In this document: in pieces, positions 42,008 to 49,821 of the stretch | Numbering within the stretch: position 1 is the stretch's first letter | Layout: each line of letters opens with the position of its first letter | Assembly (NCBI RefSeq): GCF_000455825.1 | Contig: NZ_ATAO01000090.1 | Span: 1-51,945, forward strand | Reading direction: 5' to 3' | Source of the DNA: Microbacterium maritypicum MF109 | GTDB taxonomy: Bacteria > Actinomycetota > Actinomycetes > Actinomycetales > Microbacteriaceae | DNA: 51,945 nt | Translations under genes and position numbers: made by a program | Notes under the pieces: model-generated | The model's input: the letters and a program-made list of their open reading frames with translations, nothing else | The model's database searches: none | Told to the model about the DNA's origin: nothing

Positions 42008-42271
42008 ATGACTTCTCCTGCCTCCGACACCATCACGATGTTCGGCGCCGACTGGTGCCGCGACTGCATCCGCACCAAGAAGCAGCTCGACGCGCTCGGT
42101 GTCGAGTACACGTACGTCGACCTGGTCGCCGAGCCCGCCGCCGCAGACGTGGCGAAGGAGATCTCGGGCCGCACCAACATCCCCGTCGTCGTGTACCCCG
42201 ACGCCTCGCACCACGTCGAGCCGTCGAACGCCGACGTCGAGTCGAAGCTGCGCGAGCTCTCGCTGATCTGA
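42008..42271 (+). CDS. mycoredoxin / glutaredoxin-like protein
   Basis: This 87-residue thioredoxin-fold protein has the active-site motif CRDC in ADWCRDCIRTKKQLDALGV (about residues 17-20). The segment TNIPVVVYPD is typical of mycoredoxins, whose TVP-type loop binds mycothiol. Mycoredoxins use mycothiol, the actinobacterial thiol, to reduce protein disulfides. CRDC differs from the more usual CPYC or CGYC. The ATG is 6 nt after TAGGCT (41996-42001), leaderless. It is followed closely by the MFS gene, which has its own -10. Confidence 0.88.
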   Translation: MTSPASDTITMFGADWCRDCIRTKKQLDALGVEYTYVDLVAEPAAADVAKEISGRTNIPVVVYPDASHHVEPSNADVESKLRELSLI

Positions 42272-42302
42272 CCCCGCGGCATCGCCCCACTACACTGGCG
42301 CG

Positions 42303-43733
42303 ATGAGCACCGAGGCTCGGTCCGAACGAGCACCCGTCCGTCTTTCTCCGCGCACGATCGTGCTGTACGCGATCGGCTCGCTCGGGACTGGTGGCTATGC
42401 GACACTGCCGGGCCTCGTGCTGACCTACTTCCTCACCGACAACCTCGGTGTCGCCGCCCTCGCCGCCGGTCTGATCGTCACGGCGGCGAAGATCTGGGAC
42501 GTGCTGATCGACCCCCTGATCGGGGCCGCGTCCGATCGCCAGCTCGCTCGCACCGGGTCGCGCCGCGGGTTCATGGTGACCGGTGCTCTCGCTCTGCCAT
42601 TCTTCTTCGCCCTCACCTTCGCCGTACCGCCCTCCTGGGGGCCGGTCGCCGGAGCGATCAGTGTGCTGCTGGCGTTCCTGGCGACCGCGACGGCATTCAG
42701 CCTGTTCCAGGTGCCGTATGTCGCTCTGCCCGCGGAACTGACCGGCAGCTACGACGAGCGCACGCGTCTGCTCGGGTGGCGCGTGGTCGTGCTGACGGCA
42801 GCCATCCTGCTGTTCGGCGCCGGTGGCCCCGCCCTGCGCAATGCCGGCGACGACCCTGTGCAGGGCTACCTCTTGATGGGCATCGCCTCAGGTATCGCAA
42901 TCGGCATCGGCATGCTGATCGCCTCCGGGACGGCGGATATGGCGGCGAAGCGCACCGCGGCCGCCCCCGTCACCACCGCTGACGCTGCCATCCCCACCGC
43001 TGACGCTGCCGCCGCCGTCGCTTCGACCTGGCGGCACCAGTACATGTCGGGCTTCCGCGCACTCGGGCGCAGCCAGCCCTTCCGTGCACTCCTGGGGACG
43101 TTCGTGCTGCAGGCGCTCGCAACGGGAACGATGCTCGCCGGCGCGCAGTACGTGGCGACCTGGGTGCTGCGGTCGGAGGACGCGGTCACCTTCGTCTTCG
43201 TCGCGCTGGTGGGCCCCGCACTGCTCGCCACCCCGGGATGGACCGTGATCGCGCGACGGGTCGGCAAGGAGCGGGCGTTCGCGATGGCCACCGTGCTGTT
43301 CACCGCGGCCGCGGCGTCGCTCGTCTTCGCCGTCTGGGCATCCGGCGCCTGGATCTACGTGTCCGTCGCGGTGGCCGGCGTCGCCTACGCAGGACTCCAG
43401 TCGCTGCCGATGGCCATGCTGCCCGATGTGATCTCGCACGACGAACGCACGAGCGGAGCGGGACAGGCCGGCACCTTCACCGGCATCTGGACCGCGGGCG
43501 AGACCGTGGGCTTCGCCCTCGGCGCGACCGCTGTGTCGTTGACCCTCGCGGCCACCGGCTACATCTCGACCGTCGCAGGCGCCACGGTCGAACAGCCGGA
43601 CGCGGCCGTCACGGGCATCGTGCTCAGCTTCAGCGCGCTGCCCGCCGTGCTGATGGCCGGGAGTCTGCTGACCCTCCGCCACTACCGCCTGCGCCGAGCG
43701 GACATCGATACCCTCGAGCCCTTCCACGCCTAA
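42303..43733 (+). CDS. MFS transporter of the glycoside-pentoside-hexuronide type
   Basis: This 476-residue protein has 12 predicted membrane helices. Early residues include DVLIDPLIGAASDRQLARTGSRRGFM (about 60-85), the motif of sodium- or proton-coupled sugar and related transporters (GPH/MFS_2). The central loop contains a short duplication (TADAAIPTADAAAA). Substrate is not evident; sugars, drugs and lipids are transported by relatives. The ATG is 6 nt after TACACT (42291-42296), leaderless. The stop TAA overlaps a TAAGCT box that may be the -10 of the downstream gene. Confidence 0.9.
   Translation: MSTEARSERAPVRLSPRTIVLYAIGSLGTGGYATLPGLVLTYFLTDNLGVAALAAGLIVTAAKIWDVLIDPLIGAASDRQLARTGSRRGFMVTGALALPFFFALTFAVPPSWGPVAGAISVLLAFLATATAFSLFQVPYVALPAELTGSYDERTRLLGWRVVVLTAAILLFGAGGPALRNAGDDPVQGYLLMGIASGIAIGIGMLIASGTADMAAKRTAAAPVTTADAAIPTADAAAAVASTWRHQYMSGFRALGRSQPFRALLGTFVLQALATGTMLAGAQYVATWVLRSEDAVTFVFVALVGPALLATPGWTVIARRVGKERAFAMATVLFTAAAASLVFAVWASGAWIYVSVAVAGVAYAGLQSLPMAMLPDVISHDERTSGAGQAGTFTGIWTAGETVGFALGATAVSLTLAATGYISTVAGATVEQPDAAVTGIVLSFSALPAVLMAGSLLTLRHYRLRRADIDTLEPFHA
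42974..43010 (+). repeat. 21-bp-period duplication in the MFS gene
   Basis: CACCGCTGACGCTGCC occurs at 42974-42989 and again at 42995-43010. It lies in the cytoplasmic central loop and adds Ala/Thr-rich residues without breaking the frame. Confidence 0.85.
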
Positions 43734-43761
43734 GCTGGGATCCCGTCCGAAGGAGACGTCG

Positions 43762-45558
43762 ATGACTTCTGCGAGCACAACCGCCACCTCCGCCCCGACC
43801 TCGAAGCGCGCGTCGGGAAGCGCAGCCCCGGAGCTGGGCGAAGGGGAAAGAGAACGGCTCGACGCCGCGGTCGATGCCCTTCAGACCGGAACGCGCACCT
43901 GGTCTGCCCTCACCGTCGCCCAACGGGCGACGCTGCTGCGCGCGGTGCGCACGAGCGTCGCCGCCACCGCGGAGGACTGGGCGCACACGGCCGCCGCCTC
44001 GAAGGGCCTCGACGCGCGGCATCCCCTGCGCGGTGAAGAGTGGCTCAGCGGACCGTACAGCGTGCTCGGCGCGCTCGACGCCTATATCGAGACCCTCTCG
44101 CGCCTGGCGAACGGTGTGAACCCGCTCGACGGGATCACGATCGATCGCGCGCCCGGAGGACGCACCCGCGTGCACGCCTTCCCCCTCACCGGCATCGACG
44201 GGTTCCTGTTGTCGGGCTTCGCGGGCGAGGTCTGGCTGGAACCGGGGATCACCCCCGGCGCCGCGCGCGCAGCGGCCGGCCTCGCGCAGCGCACGCCCAC
44301 CGAGTCGGGCGGTGTGGGCCTCGTGCTCGGAGCGGGGAACGTGACGTCGATCCCGGTGCTCGACGTGCTCTACGAGCTGCTCGCCCACAACCGCACGGCT
44401 CTGCTCAAGGTGAACCCGACACAGGATGCGCTGGTGCCGGTCTACAAGCGCGCACTCGCGCCGCTCATCGAGCCCGGGTTCCTGCGCATCGTCCGCGGCG
44501 GGCCCGACGTCGGGGCCTACCTCACCGGCCACCCCGGACTCGTGCACGTGCACATCACCGGCTCGGCGGCGACGTTCGACACCATCGTCTGGGGTCCGTC
44601 GAAGGGCGAGGGCGCGGCGGCGACGAAGCGACGACGTCGTGAGGATCGCCCCCAGCTGAAGAAGCCCATCACGGCTGAGCTCGGCGGCGTCTCCCCCATC
44701 ATCGTCGTGCCCGGCGCCTGGACCGATGCCGACCTCACCTACCAGGCCGAGCACATCGCGACCATGCGGCTGCAGAACTGCGGGCACAACTGCATCGCCG
44801 GCCAGGTCGTGATCATCTCGTCCGACTGGGACCAGGCGGATGCCTTCCGCGCAGCGCTGCGGCGCGCGTACGCCAACGCGCCGGAGCGCCCGATCTGGTA
44901 CCCCGGTTCTTCGTCGCGGATGGAGCTCGCGACCGACGCCTACCCCGACGCCCTCGTGCTGGGCGACCGGCTGCTCGTCGAGATCGATGCCGACGACGAT
45001 CCGACGGCACTGGAGAGCACCGAGTACTTCGCCCCCGTGCTGGGCGTCGTGACCGTGCCGGGCACGGGCCAGGACTTCCTGGACGCCGCCGTGACTCACG
45101 CCAACGACAAGCTCCAGGGCACCCTCGGCGCGAACCTGCTGATCGACCCCGCGACCGAGAAGTCGCTCGGCGCCGGCTTCGAGCGAGCCATCGCCGCGCT
45201 CCACTACGGGTCCATCGCGATCAACAGCTGGACGGCGTTCGCCTTCATCACCCCCACCCTCACATGGGGTGCATTCCCCGGTGGAACGATCGGCGACGTC
45301 GGCAGCGGCATCGGTGTGGTGCACAACGCCCTCCTGCTCGACGGCGTCGAACGCTCGGTGCTGCGCGGCCCTTTCCGCCCGTTCCCCCGGTCGCTGCCGA
45401 TCGCGAACGGCGGTGGACGATTCACGATCCTGCCGAAGCCGCCCTGGTTCGTCTCCGCGCGCACCGGGGCTGTCGTCAGCGAAGGGCTGACCCGTTACCG
45501 GGTGGACGGCAGCATCACCGGGTTCGTGAAGACGCTGACGAAGGCGCTGCAGGCCTGA
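43762..45558 (+). CDS. aldehyde dehydrogenase family protein
   Basis: This 598-residue NAD(P)-dependent oxidoreductase oxidises an aldehyde to the acid. The motif with catalytic Glu is ELGGVSPIIVV (about residues 305-315) and the catalytic Cys region is QNCGHNCIAGQVV (about 338-350), where the second Cys aligns with the nucleophile. It is longer than typical (about 480-500), with an extra N-terminal and central loop. Substrate is unknown. AAGGAGA precedes the ATG; a -10 TAAGCT (43731-43736) overlaps the previous stop codon. It is convergent with the proline iminopeptidase gene, with a 3-bp gap. Confidence 0.9.
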   Translation: MTSASTTATSAPTSKRASGSAAPELGEGERERLDAAVDALQTGTRTWSALTVAQRATLLRAVRTSVAATAEDWAHTAAASKGLDARHPLRGEEWLSGPYSVLGALDAYIETLSRLANGVNPLDGITIDRAPGGRTRVHAFPLTGIDGFLLSGFAGEVWLEPGITPGAARAAAGLAQRTPTESGGVGLVLGAGNVTSIPVLDVLYELLAHNRTALLKVNPTQDALVPVYKRALAPLIEPGFLRIVRGGPDVGAYLTGHPGLVHVHITGSAATFDTIVWGPSKGEGAAATKRRRREDRPQLKKPITAELGGVSPIIVVPGAWTDADLTYQAEHIATMRLQNCGHNCIAGQVVIISSDWDQADAFRAALRRAYANAPERPIWYPGSSSRMELATDAYPDALVLGDRLLVEIDADDDPTALESTEYFAPVLGVVTVPGTGQDFLDAAVTHANDKLQGTLGANLLIDPATEKSLGAGFERAIAALHYGSIAINSWTAFAFITPTLTWGAFPGGTIGDVGSGIGVVHNALLLDGVERSVLRGPFRPFPRSLPIANGGGRFTILPKPPWFVSARTGAVVSEGLTRYRVDGSITGFVKTLTKALQA

Positions 45559-45561
45559 CGG

Positions 45562-46536
45562 TCAACGCGTCGATCGCGCGAACCGATCGGTCGCTGCTCG
45601 GAGCGCCTTCTGCGTGCCGGGCTCTGTGGCCGCGTGACCGGCGTCGTCGACCACGACGAACTCCGCCTCGGGCCAGGCGCGGTGCAGATCCCATGCGGTC
45701 ATCATCGGTGTCGCGACATCGTGTCGTCCCTGCACGATGACCGTCGGGATATGGCGGATGACGTCGACACCGGCGATCAGCTGCCCTTCCTCCCACCAGC
45801 CGCGGTTGACGAAGAAGTGGTTCTCGATGCGGGCGAACGCCGTGGCCTTCGCCGGATCGGACATCGCCTCGATCTGCGCGATATCCGGGGTCAGGGTGAC
45901 GGTCGATGCCTCCCAGGTGGACCAGGCGACCGCCGCCGGCACGTGCACGGCGGGATCGGGGTCGAACAGTCGACGGTGATACGCCTCGATCATGTGCGAG
46001 CGCTCCAGCACGGGGATCGGTGCCAGGAAGCTCTCCCAGAGATCGGGGAACAGCGCCGCGGCACCACCCTCGTAGAACCACTCCAGTTCGACTCGACGCA
46101 GGGTGAAGATGCCTCGGAGCACCAGCTCGGTCACGGCTTCCGGGTGCGCCTGCGCGTAGGCGAGCGCGAGTGCGCTGCCCCACGATCCGCCGAACACCTG
46201 CCACTTCTCGACGCCGAGATTCTTGCGCAGAAGTTCGATGTCGGCGATCAGATGGGCCGTCGTGATGTGACGGAAGTCGGCGTCGGGTGCACTCGCGTGC
46301 GGGGTGCTGCGCCCGCAGCCGCGCTGGTCCAGCAACACGATGCGGTAGCGTTTCGGATCGAAGAACCGCCGCTGCCACGGCGATGTCCCACTGCCGGGAC
46401 CGCCGTGGAGGAACACCACCGGCTTGCCCTCGGGGTTGCCGCTGACCTCCCAGTAGACCCGGTGGCCGTCACCGACGAGGAGTTCCCCTGTCTCGTACGG
46501 TTCGATCGGTGGATACAGTGCATCCGTCTTCTTCAT
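45562..46536 (-). CDS. pip: proline iminopeptidase
   Basis: This 324-residue alpha/beta hydrolase removes N-terminal proline from peptides. The oxyanion segment HGGPGSGTSP (about 44-53) and nucleophile elbow GGSWGSALALAYA (Ser at about 117) are intact, and the Asp and His come in the C-terminal third (RHDVATPMM; DAGHAATEP). The ATG follows GGGGGG by a few bases. The length and motifs match the family closely. It is monocistronic; there is no terminator between it and the convergent aldehyde dehydrogenase gene. Confidence 0.96.
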   Translation of the reverse strand: MKKTDALYPPIEPYETGELLVGDGHRVYWEVSGNPEGKPVVFLHGGPGSGTSPWQRRFFDPKRYRIVLLDQRGCGRSTPHASAPDADFRHITTAHLIADIELLRKNLGVEKWQVFGGSWGSALALAYAQAHPEAVTELVLRGIFTLRRVELEWFYEGGAAALFPDLWESFLAPIPVLERSHMIEAYHRRLFDPDPAVHVPAAVAWSTWEASTVTLTPDIAQIEAMSDPAKATAFARIENHFFVNRGWWEEGQLIAGVDVIRHIPTVIVQGRHDVATPMMTAWDLHRAWPEAEFVVVDDAGHAATEPGTQKALRAATDRFARSTR

Positions 46537-46606
46537 CGTCGGCCCCCCAGCCGGTCGTGCTGACTACTTCGTCAACGGTAGCGGACGTTCGCCCACCCGC
46601 CGGGCA

Positions 46607-47491
46607 TCACGGGTCCAACTGATCGGCGGGAAGCGTCAGCACCTGCGCGCAGACGCCCAGCCCGTTCTGATAGCCCTCCGCGAACCAGCGCTTCCGCTGC
46701 ACACTGGATCCGTGCGTCCAGGTCTCCGGATTCGAGAACCCGGACTGCTCCTGGATGTGGTCGTCGCCGACGGCCTCTGCCGCGTTCAGCGCGTCCTCGA
46801 TCTGCGCTTCGGTGGGCTTCATCAGGTACGGATCGCCGTCGGCATCCTTCTGCTCGGTCATGCGGCCGAGCCACGCCCCGGCGTAGCAGTCGGCCTGCAG
46901 CTCGATCCGCACCCCATTGCTTCCCGGCCCCGTGCCGTTGTTCGGGTAGGCATCCATGTCGCCCGTGATGTTCTGAATGTGGTGACCCCACTCGTGCCCC
47001 ACGATGTACAGCTGCGCGAGATTGCCGGCGGACGCCCCGAACTGCTGTTGCATGAGTTGGAAGAACGTCGGGTCGACGTAGACCCCTTCCTCCGGGGGAC
47101 AGTAGAACGGCCCCACGGCATTGGACGCCGTACCGCACTGTGTCGGCGTCGATCCGTCGACGACGATCATCTGCGGCTTGCGATAGCCCTCCACGTTCTC
47201 GGCCCAGAAGGCGTCCAGCGCGACCTGAGCACCCGCCATGCGGCAGTCGACGTCGGCGTTCGCCTGCGCCCCCGTATCGCAGTTCTCGATGACCGATCCG
47301 CCCGCTGGTTCGCTGCCTCCGCTCGGCGCTCCGCCACCCAGCAACCCGGTCAGGTCGATGCCGAGCAGAGGCCCGGCGATGAGCGCGATGATGCCGAGCA
47401 CGCCCACGCCCGTGCCACCGGCGATCGCTGCCGTGCGCCCGCGACGACGCGTGGTGTTGCCAGAGATGTCGGCGTCGGGATTGAAGGTCAT
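46607..47491 (-). CDS. neutral zinc metallopeptidase (YpfJ family), membrane-anchored
   Basis: This 294-residue protein has one membrane segment (about 20-45, AAIAGGTGVGVLGIIALIAG) and an extracytoplasmic domain. The zinc motif is HEWGHHIQNI (HExxH form, about residues 168-173), and an Asp/Glu-rich region follows. The family is uncharacterised in function but has the neutral zinc metallopeptidase fold. The ATG is 6 nt after TACCCT (47498-47503, complement), leaderless, and the promoter diverges from that of mdh, 28 bp away. I set the start at 47491 rather than the longer frame, which lacks a signal. Confidence 0.93.
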   Translation of the reverse strand: MTFNPDADISGNTTRRRGRTAAIAGGTGVGVLGIIALIAGPLLGIDLTGLLGGGAPSGGSEPAGGSVIENCDTGAQANADVDCRMAGAQVALDAFWAENVEGYRKPQMIVVDGSTPTQCGTASNAVGPFYCPPEEGVYVDPTFFQLMQQQFGASAGNLAQLYIVGHEWGHHIQNITGDMDAYPNNGTGPGSNGVRIELQADCYAGAWLGRMTEQKDADGDPYLMKPTEAQIEDALNAAEAVGDDHIQEQSGFSNPETWTHGSSVQRKRWFAEGYQNGLGVCAQVLTLPADQLDP

Positions 47492-47497
47492 GGGACG

Positions 47498-47537
47498 AGG
47501 GTACTCCGAGCGGAGGCCCCTCGAACGGACGTAGGCT
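47498..47537. promoter_or_regulatory. divergent leaderless promoters of the zinc peptidase gene and mdh
   Basis: TACCCT on the complement (47498-47503) and TAGGCT on the plus strand (47532-47537) lie back to back, each 6 nt from its start codon (47491 and 47544). The two promoters share the intervening bases. Confidence 0.65.
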
Positions 47538-47543
47538 CGGGGC

Positions 47544-48533
47544 ATGACGACCACGATCACCATCACCGGAGCCGGCGGACAGATCGGCTACGCACTGCTG
47601 TTCCGCATCGCGGCGGGCGACCTGCTCGGCCCGGATGAGAAGGTGCGTCTGCGGCTGCTGGAGATCCCGCAGGGGCTCGGTGCCGCGGAGGGCGCGGCGC
47701 TCGAATTGCAGGACGGCGCGTTCGGACTGCTGGATCACGTCGAGGTGACGGATGACGCCGCAGTGGGATTCGACGGCTGCGACCTCGCCCTGCTCGTCGG
47801 TGCACGTCCACGCGGGCCCGGTATGGAGCGCGGCGACCTGCTCGCGGCCAACGGCGGCATCTTCGGGCCGCAGGGTGCGGCCATCGCGGCGAACGCCGCA
47901 TCCGGCGTGCGCGTCACCGTGGTCGGCAACCCCGCCAACACGAACGCGCTGATCGCCGCCGCCTCGGCAGATGGCGTGCCCGCCGAGCGTTTCACCGCCC
48001 TGACACGGCTCGACGAGAACCGCGCGCGGGCTCAGCTCGCACTGACGCTGGGGGCTCCGGTGCACACGGTTCGCCGCGTGCCCATCTGGGGCAACCACTC
48101 GGCGACCCAGTTCCCGGACATCTCGCACGCGACGGTGGGCGGCCGGCCGGTGGGAGAGGCGCTCGAACAGATCGTGGGCGACGTTCCCTCCTGGCTCGAC
48201 CGGACGTTCATCCCCCGCGTGGCGAAGCGTGGGGCGGAGATCATCGAGGTACGGGGCTCCTCGTCGGTGGCATCGGCGGCGAGTGCGACCATCGATCACG
48301 TGCGCGACTGGGTGCGGGGCACCGACGACTGGACGTCGGCCGGCGTCGTCTCCCACGGCGAATACGGCGTTCCGGAGGGCCTGATCTCGTCCTTCCCGGT
48401 GCGGTCGATCGACGGTGAGTGGCACGTCGTCGAGGGACTCGAGTTGAGCGAGTGGGCACGCACCCGGATCGATGCCTCGGTGGCCGAACTGCAGCAGGAA
48501 CGCGAGACGGTGCAGAGCCTCGGCCTCTTGTGA
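47544..48533 (+). CDS. mdh: malate dehydrogenase
   Basis: This 329-residue NAD-dependent enzyme of the citric acid cycle interconverts malate and oxaloacetate. The N-terminus [19 protein letters not shown] is the dinucleotide-binding loop. The substrate-binding Arg follows in [19 protein letters not shown], and the catalytic His lies in [14 protein letters not shown] (about 186). This is the actinobacterial form of about 330 residues. It has a leaderless start. The small gene that follows (48588) lies 54 bp downstream. Confidence 0.98.
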   Translation: MTTTITITGAGGQIGYALLFRIAAGDLLGPDEKVRLRLLEIPQGLGAAEGAALELQDGAFGLLDHVEVTDDAAVGFDGCDLALLVGARPRGPGMERGDLLAANGGIFGPQGAAIAANAASGVRVTVVGNPANTNALIAAASADGVPAERFTALTRLDENRARAQLALTLGAPVHTVRRVPIWGNHSATQFPDISHATVGGRPVGEALEQIVGDVPSWLDRTFIPRVAKRGAEIIEVRGSSSVASAASATIDHVRDWVRGTDDWTSAGVVSHGEYGVPEGLISSFPVRSIDGEWHVVEGLELSEWARTRIDASVAELQQERETVQSLGLL

Positions 48534-48587
48534 ATCCGGTCACCGCGACGCACGCCGACAGGGCAGAATGGATGCCGGAGGTGCGCG

Positions 48588-49076
48588 ATGAGCGAGACGA
48601 TTGATCCCACGAAGACCACGGCATCGGTCGAAGAGGCTCTGACGAGTCCCCTGCACCTGCCGCACGATGCGGCGTCCTGCCCGAAGTGCTTCACCGAGTT
48701 GCAGCAGAACCGCAACTTCTGGACCGCCCGCCCCGACGGCTCACGCCTGGTCGGTCTCGTCGTCGCCCGCGAAGGTCTGCCGTCAGTGGTCGAGCAGCGC
48801 GAAGATCTCACCCGTTTCGGTGTGCCGATCGAAGGATTCCGTCACCCGGCGCCCGACATCCTGGAGAGCTGGAACGACCGCCTCGCGCGCCTCATCTCGA
48901 CCCTGCGCATCGGCGACGTGGTGGTCGTCGTGAACATCAAGGCTCTCGGCCTCGACGCGGACGAAGGCGCCCGCACCGTGGCCGAACTGCGCAAGCACGG
49001 CATCATCGTGAAGGTGCTGAATCACGACGCGCGGCACCTGGCCGACGCCGCCGCCGTACACACCTCGGCCCACTGA
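48588..49076 (+). CDS. resolvase-fold protein lacking catalytic residues
   Basis: This 162-residue protein begins with a disordered stretch and a CPKC pair (about 31-34). Residues about 50-150 match the small catalytic domain of serine recombinases by pattern: LVGLVVAREGLPSVVEQREDL aligns with the family's RVS strand-helix, and LISTLRIGDVVVVVNIKALGLDADEGARTVAELRKHGIIVKVL with the GDV...LDRLGRD...GV segment. The catalytic Ser and flanking Arg are absent, and the family's DRLGR reads KALGL. There is no DNA-binding domain. It is probably a dead paralogue with another role. GGAGG gives a clear start at 48588. Confidence 0.6.
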   Translation: MSETIDPTKTTASVEEALTSPLHLPHDAASCPKCFTELQQNRNFWTARPDGSRLVGLVVAREGLPSVVEQREDLTRFGVPIEGFRHPAPDILESWNDRLARLISTLRIGDVVVVVNIKALGLDADEGARTVAELRKHGIIVKVLNHDARHLADAAAVHTSAH

Positions 49077-49097
49077 GACACCGTCCGAGAGCGCTCG

Positions 49098-49817
49098 TCA
49101 GCCGCCGTAGGGCGCGACCGGGAACGCGGTCGTCGTCGGCTGAGGTTCGACGGGCGAGCCGTCTTCGTTGTAGTACACCGGGCTCCCCTCTTCGGGGAAA
49201 TAGAACCGCGGCTGCCAATTCGGACCCTCGAACGCCGGGAATCGCAGCGAAGCCCCGTCATAGGCGAGTTCTCCGCCGAAGACCATGTCCGAGAGCGCGG
49301 CCGCATCGCCGGGGATGCACCCGGGCGTCGCCGTCGCGGAGATCTGGTTCCGACCGGGCCGGATCGTCACGACACCTCGGCCGACGTCGCCTCCGGTGCC
49401 GACGATGTTGACTTCCTGCCGATCGCCCTCTCCGAATCGCGTCGTGCTCGCCTCCACCCCGGCATCCTCGAACGCCGCCGTCGCCGCGGCCACCACGGCC
49501 TCCACATCGATCTCCTCCGCCGGTTCGAGCACCCGCGCCCAGGAGAACGTGTACCCCGAGACGTCGCCGTCGATCCGGCAGGGAATCGGCGAGGCGCCGA
49601 ATGAGCCCTGGTCCACGGCCCAGTCGCCTTCGTGGATCGCCATGATCACGGAGTGCATGACGGTGGAGTACGCGACGTAATTCTTCTCGCCATCGCGATA
49701 CAGCGCATCGCCTTCGGGCGCCGACGTGGTTCCGCAGCTCGTCATCGTCATCACCAATCCGACGGCTGCTGCCGCCATCACTCCGCGCCGCCATATCCCG
49801 CGCATTCGTCGTCCCAT
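49098..49817 (-). CDS. hypothetical lipoprotein
   Basis: This 239-residue protein starts MGRRMRGIWRRGVMAAAAVGLVMTMTSCGTT, a lipoprotein signal with the lipobox MTSC (Cys at about residue 28). The rest is a beta/alpha domain with VNIVGTGGDVGRGVVTIRPGRNQISATATPGC and an acidic tail (EGSPVYYNEDGSPVE). I do not recognise the family. The ATG lies 4 nt after the stop of the DUF1023 hydrolase, so it is probably translated from that mRNA. It may serve as the immunity or accessory protein of the hydrolase, which is a guess. Confidence 0.75.
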   Translation of the reverse strand: MGRRMRGIWRRGVMAAAAVGLVMTMTSCGTTSAPEGDALYRDGEKNYVAYSTVMHSVIMAIHEGDWAVDQGSFGASPIPCRIDGDVSGYTFSWARVLEPAEEIDVEAVVAAATAAFEDAGVEASTTRFGEGDRQEVNIVGTGGDVGRGVVTIRPGRNQISATATPGCIPGDAAALSDMVFGGELAYDGASLRFPAFEGPNWQPRFYFPEEGSPVYYNEDGSPVEPQPTTTAFPVAPYGG

Positions 49818-49821
49818 TCGC

